Part shown: positions 1-8,099 of the stretch, in pieces
How positions within the stretch are numbered: the stretch's first letter is position 1
How the letters are laid out: every line of letters begins with the position of its first letter
Assembly: GCF_001517405.1 (NCBI RefSeq)
Contig: NZ_LN907827.1
Span: forward strand, 998,587-1,062,586
DNA: 64,000 nucleotides
Origin: Duffyella gerundensis
Lineage (GTDB): Bacteria; Pseudomonadota; Gammaproteobacteria; Enterobacterales; Enterobacteriaceae
Direction: 5' to 3'
Notes under the pieces: model-generated
Database searches by the model: none
Seen by the model: the letters and a program-made list of their open reading frames with translations, nothing else
Told to the model about the DNA's origin: nothing
Made by a program: the position numbers and the translations under genes

Positions 1-278
1 ACCTGAAAACCACCGGACCTACGCGCTTTGACGCGGGCGTCTGTTCGCAGTTTTCGCCAGACTTTTCACTGATTACTGACCTGACCAAACTGGGGCCAAC
101 GAAACCGCAGATGCGTTTCGCGCTGCATAACGGCCTGGCCGGTATCGGTGCCAATGAGAAAGGCGTGTTGACCCTGGCTACCGCCGTCGCGGCAAAACCG
201 GTCAATGCCACGACGCCGGGCGGTTATATCACCGTCAATATCAACGGTGTTGACCATAAACTCGCGTATTACGACTAG
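1..278 (+). CDS. C-terminal end of an unidentified protein (partial, possibly phage tail-like)
   Basis: An open frame runs in from the left edge (codons from base 3) and stops at TAG 276-278, giving the last 91 residues. The end reads GGYITVNINGVDHKLAYYD. A short hydrophobic/polar terminal strand of this type is seen at the C-terminus of many phage tail-fibre or tail-spike proteins, so that is a possibility. I do not recognise the family and the N-terminus is outside the window. A strong terminator hairpin follows at 328-354. In E. coli the gene upstream of this tRNA is proA; the visible residues are not the ProA C-terminus, so an insertion or different gene order lies to the left. Confidence 0.6.
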   Translation, partial: LKTTGPTRFDAGVCSQFSPDFSLITDLTKLGPTKPQMRFALHNGLAGIGANEKGVLTLATAVAAKPVNATTPGGYITVNINGVDHKLAYYD

Positions 279-327
279 ATCGACCCTGATTAGATAAAGC
301 TTGTTGGTGGAACAGGTCATTTGACCG

Positions 328-354
328 GCGAGGCTGCGGCCTCGCTTTTTTTTT
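328..354 (+). terminator. Rho-independent terminator after the partial left-edge gene
   Basis: Stem GCGAGGC (328-334) / GCCTCGC (339-345) with a 4-nt loop, followed by nine T. It ends the upstream transcript before the tRNA promoter. Confidence 0.85.
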
Positions 355-399
355 GCCTGCCGATCCTGCCGATAAAAGCAGCGGTCGCGCCACGACAGC

Positions 400-426
400 T
401 TGACTCATTTCACGATTTTTCATAAT
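400..426 (+). promoter_or_regulatory. Putative promoter of tRNA-Thr
   Basis: TTGACT at 400-405 and CATAAT at 421-426 (5/6 to TATAAT, but only a 15-nt spacer; TAATTT two bases further on gives 17). A GC-rich stretch, CGCCCCGC, follows before the tRNA. This is the discriminator type expected of stringently controlled stable-RNA promoters. The exact -10 is uncertain. Confidence 0.5.
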
Positions 427-452
427 TTATCGCCCCGCAGTACCTTCCCGAC

Positions 453-528
453 GCCGATATAGCTCAGTTGGTAGAGCAGCGCATTCGTAATGCGAAGGTC
501 GGAGGTTCGACTCCTCTTATCGGCACCA
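453..528 (+). tRNA. thrW: tRNA-Thr (CGU anticodon)
   Basis: A 76-nt cloverleaf with acceptor stem GCCGATA/TATCGGC, discriminator A and encoded CCA (526-528). It has a D arm AGCTCAGTTGGTAGAGC, an anticodon loop in GCATTCGTAATGC (anticodon CGT), and a T-arm with GGTTCGACTCC. It reads ACG threonine codons. The sequence is nearly that of E. coli thrW, a known integration site for islands and prophages, which usually recombine at the tRNA 3' end. No integrase gene or second copy of the 3' end was found in the window. Confidence 0.97.
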
Positions 529-641
529 TCTTCTTATATTCCTTTATCTCATTCCGTTTTTCCGTTCTCATACTCCCTTTTATAGCCATTCAGTCGGGCT
601 CCCCGATGACGATCTTGCCTTCAGAGAATCCCGACCGCAGT

Positions 642-818
642 TTAAATCAACCCAAAGTAATGACGCAGCCCGTAAAGCCCCCACCAGATTGCTGATGCGC
701 CCAGATAGACAAAACAGCCCCAATAGGCGATGGGTTCACGCTGAGTGCGTAATTTAGGTAAAAATGCAAAAAGGTACGCCGCGGCGGCAATAAGTGAGAT
801 GAAGTACCAATATTTCAT
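642..818 (-). CDS. Small two-helix membrane protein (58 aa), unknown function
   Basis: 58 residues starting MKYWYFISLIAAAAYLF. The start at 818 is chosen because AGGAGGAACGGC precedes this ATG; the longer frame upstream has no comparable ribosome binding site. Two hydrophobic segments (about residues 3-18 and 32-47) are joined by a short basic loop (KLRTQRE), consistent with a helical hairpin in the inner membrane. I do not recognise a named family. It stands alone downstream of the tRNA and converges on nothing obvious. The good Shine-Dalgarno and membrane-like composition support a real gene; the function is unknown. Confidence 0.7.
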   Translation of the reverse strand: MKYWYFISLIAAAAYLFAFLPKLRTQREPIAYWGCFVYLGASAIWWGLYGLRHYFGLI

Positions 819-930
819 GCCGTTCCTCCTGAATGCTGCTCCAGTAACAAGATGAATAATAAAGATAGTGTCTTTGTTCGGGAGATTCATGCGAAGCGGC
901 AGGTGTCACGAGCAGGGCAGGAAACAGAGG

Positions 931-955
931 AAAACTCCCGGCGCGGAGCCGGGAG
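931..955 (-). terminator. Terminator of the AI-2E-type permease gene
   Basis: Stem CTCCCGGC (935-942) / GCCGGGAG (948-955). Read on the minus strand it is followed by TTTTCC, just beyond the stop at 965. Confidence 0.75.
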
Positions 956-964
956 AGAGGAGAA

Positions 965-2074
965 TTACGCGCCAGGCGGTAGCCGACCTTCTTCGATGAA
1001 ATCTTCATCCAGCTCGTCGGTGTTAGCCTGGTTATCACGGCCAGAGAGCAGGTTCCAGCAGGCGATAAACAGCGCTGCGATCAGCGGGCCAACCACAAAA
1101 CCGTTGATGCCGTAGATTTCCATGCCGCCAAGGGTAGCAATCAAAATAAGGTAATCGGGCATTTTGGTGTCTTTGCCGACCAGCAGCGGACGCAGCAGGT
1201 TATCCGCGAGGCCCACGACCACCACAAAGAAGCCCACCAGAAACAGACCCTGCCACAGCATGCCGGAAACGAAGAAATAGACCGCAGCCGGTACCCAGAT
1301 AATGGCTGAACCCACCGCTGGAATCAGTGACAGGAACGCCATCAATGCGCCCCACAGCAAACAGCCCTCGATGTCGACAATGTAGAATGCCAGCCCGCCT
1401 AATACCCCCTGGACGATACCGACCACCACGGTGCCTTTGACCGTCGCCCGCGACACCGCCGCGAACTTTACCAGCAGGTGATGCTTCATAAATTTTGACA
1501 GCGGCAGCGATTCCATCATCAGGCTGACCAGCCAGGCGCCATCTTTCAGCAGGAAAAACAGCAGATAGAGCATCACGCCGAAACCGACCACAAAGCTAAA
1601 AGTGCCTTTGCCGATCAGAAACGCACTGCCGGCAAGATACTGGCTACCGCGTAACGCCACATCAGACAGCTTCTTCTGAATTTCAGTTGCGCTGTTCAGG
1701 TGCTGTTCGGAGAGAAAGCTACGCGCCCAGCCCGGCAGGTGATGTGTAACCTGATTCAGCACCGTGGGCAGCGGCGTATTGTTCGCCTGCAGCTTGGTGT
1801 AAATGATATTAAATTCCATAGCCAGCGAAGAAGCGACGACGGCCAACGGCGTAAACACAATCAGGCAGATGATCAGAATAGTCACCAGCGACGCTGCACC
1901 ATTGCGATCGCCCATCGCTTCACGGAGTTTGGTTTTCAGCGGATAGAAGATCACCGCCAAAATGGCAGCCCATAAAATCGCTGAAAAATAGGGGCTTAAC
2001 ACATCAAAGAAAGCCCAGGTAACAATCGCAAGCAGCAGGATGAAGAATCCCTTGGAGAGGCCTTTAAATTTCAT
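965..2074 (-). CDS. AI-2E family (PF01594) transporter / permease
   Basis: 369 residues. The start MKFKGLSKG at 2074 is preceded on its strand by AGGGAAAAAA; the 13 residues further upstream in frame lack a ribosome site. The N-terminus is a hydrophobic pair (about residues 8-45, including SPYFSAILWAAILAVIFYPL). A soluble central segment (about 80-150) follows, then a membrane block with the typical late motif around VVGLADNLLRPLLVGK and a terminal IYGINGFVVGPLIAALF. The length matches the family. Members export small molecules (TqsA exports AI-2, others act as Na+/H+ antiporters). The E. coli YdiK sequence is only distantly similar, so no symbol is given. The acidic C-terminal tail (ELDEDFIEEG) is cytoplasmic. 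Confidence 0.85.
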   Translation of the reverse strand: MKFKGLSKGFFILLLAIVTWAFFDVLSPYFSAILWAAILAVIFYPLKTKLREAMGDRNGAASLVTILIICLIVFTPLAVVASSLAMEFNIIYTKLQANNTPLPTVLNQVTHHLPGWARSFLSEQHLNSATEIQKKLSDVALRGSQYLAGSAFLIGKGTFSFVVGFGVMLYLLFFLLKDGAWLVSLMMESLPLSKFMKHHLLVKFAAVSRATVKGTVVVGIVQGVLGGLAFYIVDIEGCLLWGALMAFLSLIPAVGSAIIWVPAAVYFFVSGMLWQGLFLVGFFVVVVGLADNLLRPLLVGKDTKMPDYLILIATLGGMEIYGINGFVVGPLIAALFIACWNLLSGRDNQANTDELDEDFIEEGRLPPGA

Positions 2075-4397
2075 TTTTTTCCCTAAATACCGATAACAGT
2101 GATCGCGCTGCATCTATAAGCGGATCGGTACGCAGAGAATAGCAAAAATGAGACATTTCTGTCCGCGACGAAAAAATTTATCTGAGTGAGTATTTTGCCA
2201 GTCGCCGGTGTCGTTGTGGCCTGGCGTATTAATGGCAGAATGATGATGATTAACGAAGGTACCGAGTGCGCCTGTCGTTTGTGGTAGCCGCTGCGGTGCA
2301 TAGAACGGCAAGGAGCATGTCTGAACAGCGTAAATGTGATGTGATGGGCAGCAGCTCTCTCTATACGGGCAGGCTTAGGGTATGCAGTCATTTGTGGTGC
2401 GCGGCGGGTAATCCCTCGCACAACGAAAGGGTGGCAAAGAGGAAAAAGGGCTTCAGATAACGTGGATGTTGTATCGCTAACATCGCTTTTCCAGCTGATA
2501 ACTCACGTTATTAAATAGCGTGTTGCGTTATAGTCAGTAATAATTTTTTTCTACATCGTGAGGAAGAAATCGATAATCGCATTTTGACGGCATCTGTGCG
2601 GGTATAAGGCCCTGAATGCACTCATCATCAATTAGCGCAGCGACAAAACCTGCTTTTACGCTTTTCTTCCGTTAACTGTCGGAAAACTTATGAATAATAT
2701 TGCTTGAAGGTGGTGACTTTCTCTGCCTGAAATTATCGGCTTTAATAAGTATCAGCGCACAGTTGTCAGAGCTGGCGGGAGACAAATTCTCAACGAAAGC
2801 GTTATCATATAAGCGCACCTTTTTGGCATGAGTTTTTATTAGCACGGAGTTAAAGAGTTATTTTCGATTGATCGCCCGATAATATTAACAATGGTTCCTG
2901 AGTAACCATCATTACAGACGTATAGCGTTGCCAACAGGATTGCCATAACGATCATGATGCCACAAGGTAAAAAAGAGATGCGCACACAGGTTCGATAAAC
3001 AGGCCTTAAGGTAATGATATTATCCCGCTGTAAACAAACGTAATGCAGCATACCGATAGAACGCTGATGACTTGTGCCAAAATTAACGGCGTTTTTTAAA
3101 CGCTAAATACAGGCTGGCGGTTTATCAGCATCTCCGAAAATCCATAGCCAGGCCGACCGGCTTTAACCGAGGTACAGTGGGCAGCCATTAGGGATGGTAA
3201 GTGATGCATTTAGCTGTAATATCCAGCGGGGTGTTAACTATAACGATTTACTCCGCTGACAGCGAGCAGGTTTCACGCAAGGAGGGCAGGGCAGCGTTAT
3301 AAATAATGCACAGCGCGACAATATTAACGCCGTATGTGCACCAGCAGTTAAGATGGCTGCTGAAGAGGTATTTAAAATTAACTTACTGAATGTGTTTACT
3401 ATTTTTTTTGCGCTGCCACTCTGTTGCCTGGGGCTTTTTTCCGCCTGTAGCGTGCTGTTGCTGGTCAAACTGCAATTCGCGACGACACAATACCGTCGAC
3501 ACTTATTTACTGGTCAAGATTTCAATAACGCTGATGAAGCCTGTGGCTAAAAGCCATGTTTTTTTGTTCCAGGCAGCACTCACCCCTCAAGTGCGCGAAA
3601 CCGATGTTTTACCATTCCTGATTCGTGCATATTCTCGCTGGCTGTGACGATAATAACGTGCTGATACAGCCCGTTTATTCTTTCGAATAATCCTGTTTTT
3701 TCGCCGCATCAGGCGTGCATAAAATACAGTGTAATAAGGGCAGGGTAATAGTTTTGGCCTTTATGATGCTCTGCTGAATAAATAAAATATCTTATAAAAT
3801 AAATGCACTTTTTTCATCTAAGAAAAAATTCTCTTCAATGTTAATGTTAACATTTTTTAATGGTGATTTTTGGTTAAATAACTTTTTTTACTCATCTTTT
3901 TTTGATTTGTGGGTGCGTCCTGCGGCCTTGTCAAGGCTCAATTCACCTGGTGAAGAATAGATTAAAATAAATAGAATGCTACCTATATGACTCAATACAT
4001 CTCGCGGTAACAGGCTGTTGCTATCGATATAATAAAAAGAATGTCAACGTTCAATTAAATTAAAATTTATATCTCGGTTTTTTCAGGTAATGGCACGTTT
4101 TATATGAGTAGGTATTGACCTTCGGTGAATCTTTTTTCCTGCCGCTCCGTCTGTTTTAATCGATGAAAGAAATTGATTTATGCATTATTTCTTTTGTTAA
4201 AACAACGCCGTTATCCACTTTTTTGGTACATAAAGTGCCGCTGGAATCCCATCTGACACTCGCGTGTAATCGTGCAAAACGTTATACTGTATGGATACCC
4301 GGTGTATGGGTGTGGGCGCCTTAAGATTGCTAGCGTTATTAATCCAAAACAGGGGTAAGGTCATCGTTGGGAATAATTATTGAGGATACGAAAAATC
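2075..4397. other. Gene-poor, partly AT-rich 2.3 kb region
   Basis: No open frame here has a convincing ribosome site, codon pattern or recognisable protein. The part from about 3660 to 4200 is strikingly AT-rich, with runs such as ATTTTTTAATGG and TTTTTTTGATTTG, unlike the flanking genes. This is the kind of composition bound by H-NS and left by decayed horizontally acquired DNA. Short frames at 2266-2460, 2839-3051 and 3353-3550 were considered and not accepted. The right end holds the upstream region of the GntR-type regulator, including a GTATGGATAC motif at 4289-4298. Confidence 0.7.
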
Positions 4398-5099
4398 ATG
4401 GCGATTAAGCTCACCGAGAAGCAGAAGGAGATTAAACGGATTGTCTATGAATTGACGCGTGCAATTGCGCAGCACAAGTTGCGTCCTGGCACCCGTTTGA
4501 TTGAGTCGCAGCTCGTTGAATCTCTCTCAGCTAATCGCAATCATGTGCAAAGCGCGCTACAACGTCTGGCGCTGCAGAATATTGTTACTATCGCACCTAA
4601 CTTTGGCGCGGTCGTTTCAACCCCCTCAAGGCGTGATGCCCGGGAGATTTTTATCGCACGTCAGGCAATTGAGCCAGCGATTGTTGCATTGATTACACCA
4701 GAAAAAATTGTTGCCTGGTCAGCGGAGATTCTCGAACAACAGCGTAATGAACGGGCGGTTATCGAACGCCACGATATGCACGATATTGTGTATGAGCTGG
4801 ATAAATTTCATCTGTTGTTGGCGCGCATCGCGGGTAACAGCGTGCTGGAAAATATCCTGGCTAATTTGTTGGCGCGCAGTGCGCTGGTGATGATGCTTTA
4901 TCGTCAGTCTGAGGTGATTTTTAGCCACTATGACGAACATAAAGAGATTGTCGATGCACTGCTGAAAGATGACATTGAACGTGCGCAGAAGTTGATGCGT
5001 AAGCATCTTATTGAATTACAAAGTTATCTCGATATCAGCGCGCCGTTAGCGGCCAGCGCCAGTAATGATGATAATGATAGTCTCGAGATGAATGGTTAA
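4398..5099 (+). CDS. GntR family transcriptional regulator, FCD (FadR-type) subfamily
   Basis: 233 residues. The ATG at 4398 is preceded by GAGGATACG; a TTG six codons earlier is in frame but lacks its own site. Residues about 7-75 form the winged helix-turn-helix (LRPGTRLIESQLVESLSANRN and RLALQNIVTIAPNFGAVV match the GntR pattern). Residues about 85-215 are the all-helical FCD ligand-binding domain, with histidines in DKFHLLLARIAG and SHYDEHKEIVDAL that in this family often bind a metal and an organic acid. It has no adjacent metabolic operon, only an AT-rich empty stretch upstream and a convergent small gene downstream, so its targets cannot be inferred. Confidence 0.9.
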   Translation: MAIKLTEKQKEIKRIVYELTRAIAQHKLRPGTRLIESQLVESLSANRNHVQSALQRLALQNIVTIAPNFGAVVSTPSRRDAREIFIARQAIEPAIVALITPEKIVAWSAEILEQQRNERAVIERHDMHDIVYELDKFHLLLARIAGNSVLENILANLLARSALVMMLYRQSEVIFSHYDEHKEIVDALLKDDIERAQKLMRKHLIELQSYLDISAPLAASASNDDNDSLEMNG

Positions 5100-5167
5100 T
5101 CACACGGCAAAAAGAGTTTTACCTGTTCTGTAAGCGTTGGCCCAGTGTGTACCGGGCCAGCGTGTGA

Positions 5168-5554
5168 TCACTGAAAAAATATTTCGCCCGATTCTGCTTT
5201 AAGAAACTTCCCCTCACCGTCTGAAATCAACACATAGTTGCCACCAATGTAAGTCCAGTGACTGCCGGTTTCCGGCGGCGGTAAATGGCGTTTCTGCCAT
5301 TCAACGATTTCATATTTTTTGGTGCGGTAAAGATCCGGCACCACATCGCCGTAGGTATAGTGCCGCGAATCGGCATAAAACTCTTTAACGTCATAAGAAT
5401 GGGGTTGCGGCGCGGGTTGTGCCTGCGCGCTGCTGTCACTGTCCTGCATGACGGGCGGTGCGGGTTGCACCACCGGTTCTTCTGCATATGCCAGCGTGCT
5501 CAGCATGATGCTGCTACCCAGTAAAGCAAGCAAAAGCGGCCTGGAAGTGCGCAT
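5168..5554 (-). CDS. RcnB/YohN-like periplasmic protein
   Basis: 128 residues. The start MRTSRPLLLALLGSS at 5554 follows AGGAGAAACT. A Sec signal peptide occupies residues 1-24 (cleavage after AYA), then a Pro/Gln-rich linker. The C-terminal part carries the RcnB-like pattern YTYGDVVPDLYR...YEIVEWQKRHLPPPETGSHWTYIGGNYVLIS, ending in a Gly/Glu-rich turn. RcnB-type proteins are small periplasmic proteins, one of which affects nickel/cobalt efflux. No rcnA neighbour exists, so a metal role is only possible. It is convergent with the GntR regulator; a GC-rich inverted repeat at 5139-5160 lies between them. Confidence 0.75.
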   Translation of the reverse strand: MRTSRPLLLALLGSSIMLSTLAYAEEPVVQPAPPVMQDSDSSAQAQPAPQPHSYDVKEFYADSRHYTYGDVVPDLYRTKKYEIVEWQKRHLPPPETGSHWTYIGGNYVLISDGEGKFLKAESGEIFFQ

Positions 5555-5629
5555 AGTTTCTCCTGAGTGATCGATATCGGTCGTGATGATGCTCATAAGA
5601 CACTAAATTAAGCGCAGTAGTTGCAGACG

Positions 5630-6142
5630 TCATTGAATGAATTGTGAAACTTTGTTGTGAATCGCCTGCCAGGCCTGATGCTCTTCGACCTTCAGCCGTG
5701 TCGCCAGAAGCTCAGCTTCATGTTCGGCATAGACGTTGATGCCATTTTCACGCAGTAATCGCGCGGTGAAACCGCTGCCGTTGATGCGCCGCTGCTGAAA
5801 ACTGCCGTCATACACTTTTTGGCTGCCGCAGGAAGGGCTGCCATCGGTTAGCAACGCAAAACGGCAGCGATGCGCCAGCGCGGTTTGCAGCGCGCGCTGC
5901 GCCGCCAGCTGATACATTGCTGTGACATCATTGCCATCAGATTCAAGGAGATGCGCGCCATCGGCCTGAATTTCTGCCGGTAAACGCGGCACCGGCAACC
6001 CGGCAGCGATTTCAGGACAGCAGATCACCAGCCTGCCTTCGGCATGCCAGCGCAGGAGATGTGTATTTTTCCAGTATTTGGCGCTGCCGTCATAACGTAC
6101 GGCGAAGCCGCACAGGCAGGCACTGATCAGAATCTGCTCCAT
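5630..6142 (-). CDS. DUF523 family protein
   Basis: 170 residues. The start MEQILISACLCG at 6142 follows AGAGGGACG. The N-terminal signature ISACLCGFAVRYDG, the middle segment VICCPEIAAGLPVPR, and LLTDGSPSCGSQKVYDG are the conserved parts of DUF523. The cysteines in CLCG, CCPE and SCGS could bind a metal or be redox active. The biochemical role is unknown. In some proteobacteria the domain is fused to DUF1722; here it stands alone. It precedes a tryptophan-rich small gene on the same strand by about 95 bases, and the two may be cotranscribed. Confidence 0.9.
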   Translation of the reverse strand: MEQILISACLCGFAVRYDGSAKYWKNTHLLRWHAEGRLVICCPEIAAGLPVPRLPAEIQADGAHLLESDGNDVTAMYQLAAQRALQTALAHRCRFALLTDGSPSCGSQKVYDGSFQQRRINGSGFTARLLRENGINVYAEHEAELLATRLKVEEHQAWQAIHNKVSQFIQ

Positions 6143-6237
6143 CGTCCCTCTCTTTGTTCTCAACAAGAGTGTGAACGTTCTGGCGCAGGGTGCAATTTTT
6201 CAGCACTCAGTTAAAGATAATTAACGAATTTTTAGAC

Positions 6238-6474
6238 TCAGGCGGGCATAAATTCCTGCGCAGCACGACGCAATCGACCGTCGCTCTTCGCCACGCGAAA
6301 AGCTTTGTCAGGATCGCCCACCACAAACTCGAAGGTTGGCGAATAGTAGAACGGTAGCCAGCCACCAAAGCTTTCTTCCCATTCCCAGCGCACTGGGCAG
6401 GGCCACAGGAGGCCATCGTAAATAATGTAATAGACCCACCGGCCGTTAGGACGACGAGGTTTTAAATTTTTCAT
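6238..6474 (-). CDS. Tryptophan-rich hypothetical protein (78 aa)
   Basis: 78 residues from MKNLKPRRPNGRWVYYI at 6474. A TTG nine codons upstream (6501) is in frame and could be the start; neither has a strong ribosome site. The protein is rich in Trp and aromatic residues (GLLWPCPVRWEWEESFGGWLPF), with a basic N-terminus and no signal peptide. It looks like a small soluble protein. I do not recognise it. Codon use resembles the neighbouring genes, and the frame is open on the same strand as the DUF523 gene downstream of it. Confidence 0.55.
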   Translation of the reverse strand: MKNLKPRRPNGRWVYYIIYDGLLWPCPVRWEWEESFGGWLPFYYSPTFEFVVGDPDKAFRVAKSDGRLRRAAQEFMPA

Positions 6475-6582
6475 GAGATTCACAACAGGACGTTTAGCCA
6501 ATTAGATTATATTTTGTACGCTTGAGGACAAACATGCAACGTCAGAATGTTCATTAAGTGTTCATTGATCTGTAAAACTTGC

Positions 6583-6753
6583 TTAACGGTGAACCTCACC
6601 ACAAATTAGCACCGCGTTCGGGCGTATTTTATGGATGCGTTCAGCCATCTGCTCACAAACAATTTTTGTGGGGTAAATGCGTTCTGAAACGGGTAGAGCA
6701 TCGCAGGCATCGTTACCACATGCGCTCACTAATAATACAAATCCTATCAACAT
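6583..6753 (-). CDS. Small cysteine-rich exported protein (56 aa), possible lipoprotein
   Basis: 56 residues beginning MLIGFVLLVSACG. The start at 6753 is fixed by AAAGGAGCCAGT in front of it; the longer frame upstream has no such site. Residues 1-12 form a short signal segment with a lipobox-like VSAC, so Cys12 could be lipidated. Three more cysteines follow (NDACD, IVCEQ, LICGE), enough for disulfides in the periplasm. The signal is short and has no N-terminal charge, which makes export plausible rather than certain. No family recognised. Confidence 0.55.
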   Translation of the reverse strand: MLIGFVLLVSACGNDACDALPVSERIYPTKIVCEQMAERIHKIRPNAVLICGEVHR

Positions 6754-6952
6754 ACTGGCTCCTTTGCCCCCGGTCTCTGTGAGCGGACGTTCGGTATCGT
6801 GCTTCCCCTTGATGACTAAAGTATAGCCAAACCGCAGCAATTCGTTTTATACGCTAATTAACTCACTGATAATACGCTTATTTCTACGGGGCCGAATAAA
6901 CTAAACAGGACCAGCCAACAGCATCGTGACGGGAATGATATTTGCCTGCACA

Positions 6953-6970
6953 AGCGGATGCGCATCCGCT
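6953..6970. repeat. Perfect 18-bp palindrome upstream of a small gene
   Basis: AGCGGATGCGCATCCGCT is fully self-complementary. It directly abuts TACAAT (6970-6975), a good -10, and lies about 40 bases before the ATG at 7008. A palindrome at the -35/-10 spacer is a natural operator position. No regulator with this site is known to me. Confidence 0.7.
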
Positions 6971-7007
6971 ACAATTCAGGTTTCGCATCTCACATCACAG
7001 GACGCTT

Positions 7008-7202
7008 ATGTCGAACGAAATTGCTCATCCTTCCAACAGCCCAAAACAGGCTGCCTTACAGCTGGTTATCGAGCTGGTCCGCGCTGGCAAACTCAGCCCA
7101 TTGCAGGGCGATGCGGCGAACATGATTTCAATTTATGAACAGTTTAAAACGCACTTTGAAGCTGAAAAGCATAAGAATGCGTCGGAATCAGCGATTTCGT
7201 GA
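7008..7202 (+). CDS. Small hypothetical protein (64 aa)
   Basis: 64 residues starting MSNEIAHPSNSPKQAALQ. The ATG at 7008 follows ACAGGACGCTT. The sequence is predicted helical and soluble (ALQLVIELVRAGKLSPLQGDAANMISIYEQFKTHFEAEK), with a charged C-terminal tail and no cysteine or signal. It is the size of several enterobacterial conserved small proteins but I cannot assign it to one. It has its own candidate -10 (TACAAT 6970-6975) preceded by the 18-bp palindrome. A hairpin (CCGGGCA/TGCCCGG, 7210-7226) follows the stop and precedes the convergent protease gene. Confidence 0.7.
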   Translation: MSNEIAHPSNSPKQAALQLVIELVRAGKLSPLQGDAANMISIYEQFKTHFEAEKHKNASESAIS

Positions 7203-7209
7203 TGATCTT

Positions 7210-7226
7210 CCGGGCACCATGCCCGG
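7210..7226 (+). terminator. Candidate terminator between convergent genes
   Basis: CCGGGCA/TGCCCGG with a 3-nt loop, followed by ATGATTTTC. The T tract is weak. Confidence 0.5.
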
Positions 7227-7234
7227 ATGATTTT

Positions 7235-7888
7235 CTACTGCAGCGAGAAATACCAGGCGGGGAGCAGGGCAATCAGGTTATTCAGCATGTGCAGGAAAAT
7301 CGGCAGCGCCAGCGTCTTACTGCGCAGGCGTGCATAACACAGGATCAGTGAAAATAGCGTCAGTACCACGGTGGTTTGCCACTGAACATATTGCGTATGC
7401 ATCATGGCAAACAGCAAAGACGTAAGCAGCATACAGGCGAAGCGGCTACGCGGCGCCCAAAGTAAAAACGCCTGCAGTAAAAATCCCCGAAACAGAATCT
7501 CTTCAAAAACCGGTGCCAGCAGCACCGCCGTAAACATCAGAATCAGCATTGAGCTGCTGCCCTGTTGCGCCTGCTCTTCCAGCCAGGCTTCCGGCTGTAA
7601 AAACCACGTCTGTGCCAGCATCAACAGCAGTAGAGACCCGATAAACAGCAGCGTATTGGCCGGGCGCAGTTTACCCAGCGGGATATCGTCACGGCGCTGG
7701 CAATAAAAACGATAAAGCGGATAGATCACCGCAAATTCAAACAGACAGAGCACCGGCATCAGCAAGCCATCGCTGCGAAGTTCAGCATAGTTTGGGAACA
7801 ACGTAATCAGGAGCGTGATGGCGTAATAAGCGACAAAACTGCCGAGATAAAACAGCGTCAGAATAAGTCTGTCGGTGCGTGTATTCAT
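7235..7888 (-). CDS. CPBP family intramembrane glutamic endopeptidase (PF02517, Abi/CAAX-type)
   Basis: 217 residues from MNTRTDRLILTLFY at 7888. In-frame ATGs at 7918 and 7933 are possible; none has a strong ribosome site, so the start is uncertain. Several hydrophobic helices span the protein. All three family motifs are present: EEILFR (Glu129-Glu130), FAMMH (His164) and HMLNN (His200, Asn204). Together these form the membrane-embedded active site of Rce1-like proteases. Bacterial members include bacteriocin-immunity and stress proteins, and the substrate here is unknown. It stands between a small convergent gene and a divergent GGDEF/EAL gene. Confidence 0.88.
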   Translation of the reverse strand: MNTRTDRLILTLFYLGSFVAYYAITLLITLFPNYAELRSDGLLMPVLCLFEFAVIYPLYRFYCQRRDDIPLGKLRPANTLLFIGSLLLLMLAQTWFLQPEAWLEEQAQQGSSSMLILMFTAVLLAPVFEEILFRGFLLQAFLLWAPRSRFACMLLTSLLFAMMHTQYVQWQTTVVLTLFSLILCYARLRSKTLALPIFLHMLNNLIALLPAWYFSLQ

Positions 7889-8099
7889 AACCGGCCCGGC
7901 GATGAGAGGAAAGCGCATAGTAGCAACCTGCATGATCGGTGTCGAGTTAACGCCAGCGAGCCGGGATATTTATCGCTGGCTCTAAATTGTCAGTGTCATT
8001 GGCCGATAATTGTTCATTGAAGAGGCATGTTGTTGGCAATTCTGCTGCAGGATGTCCATGTGCCACAGAGCACGTGCTTTTATCGATTGGCGGTGCTTT

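Noticed and set aside
468..695. 75-codon + frame over the tRNA
   Set aside because: Its first part is the tRNA-Thr gene itself; no ribosome site.
2266..2460. 64-codon + frame in the gene-poor region
   Set aside because: No ribosome site, unusual composition, no recognisable domain.
2839..3051. 70-codon - frame with a hydrophobic middle, considered as a Hok-type toxin
   Set aside because: Lacks the conserved charged and cysteine pattern of Hok/Gef and has no antisense RNA features.
3353..3550. 65-codon + frame with a hydrophobic segment
   Set aside because: No ribosome site; may be a remnant, but evidence is too thin.
453..5100. Prophage or island integrated at the tRNA 3' end
   Set aside because: No integrase, no duplicated tRNA 3' sequence and no phage genes were found downstream of the tRNA.
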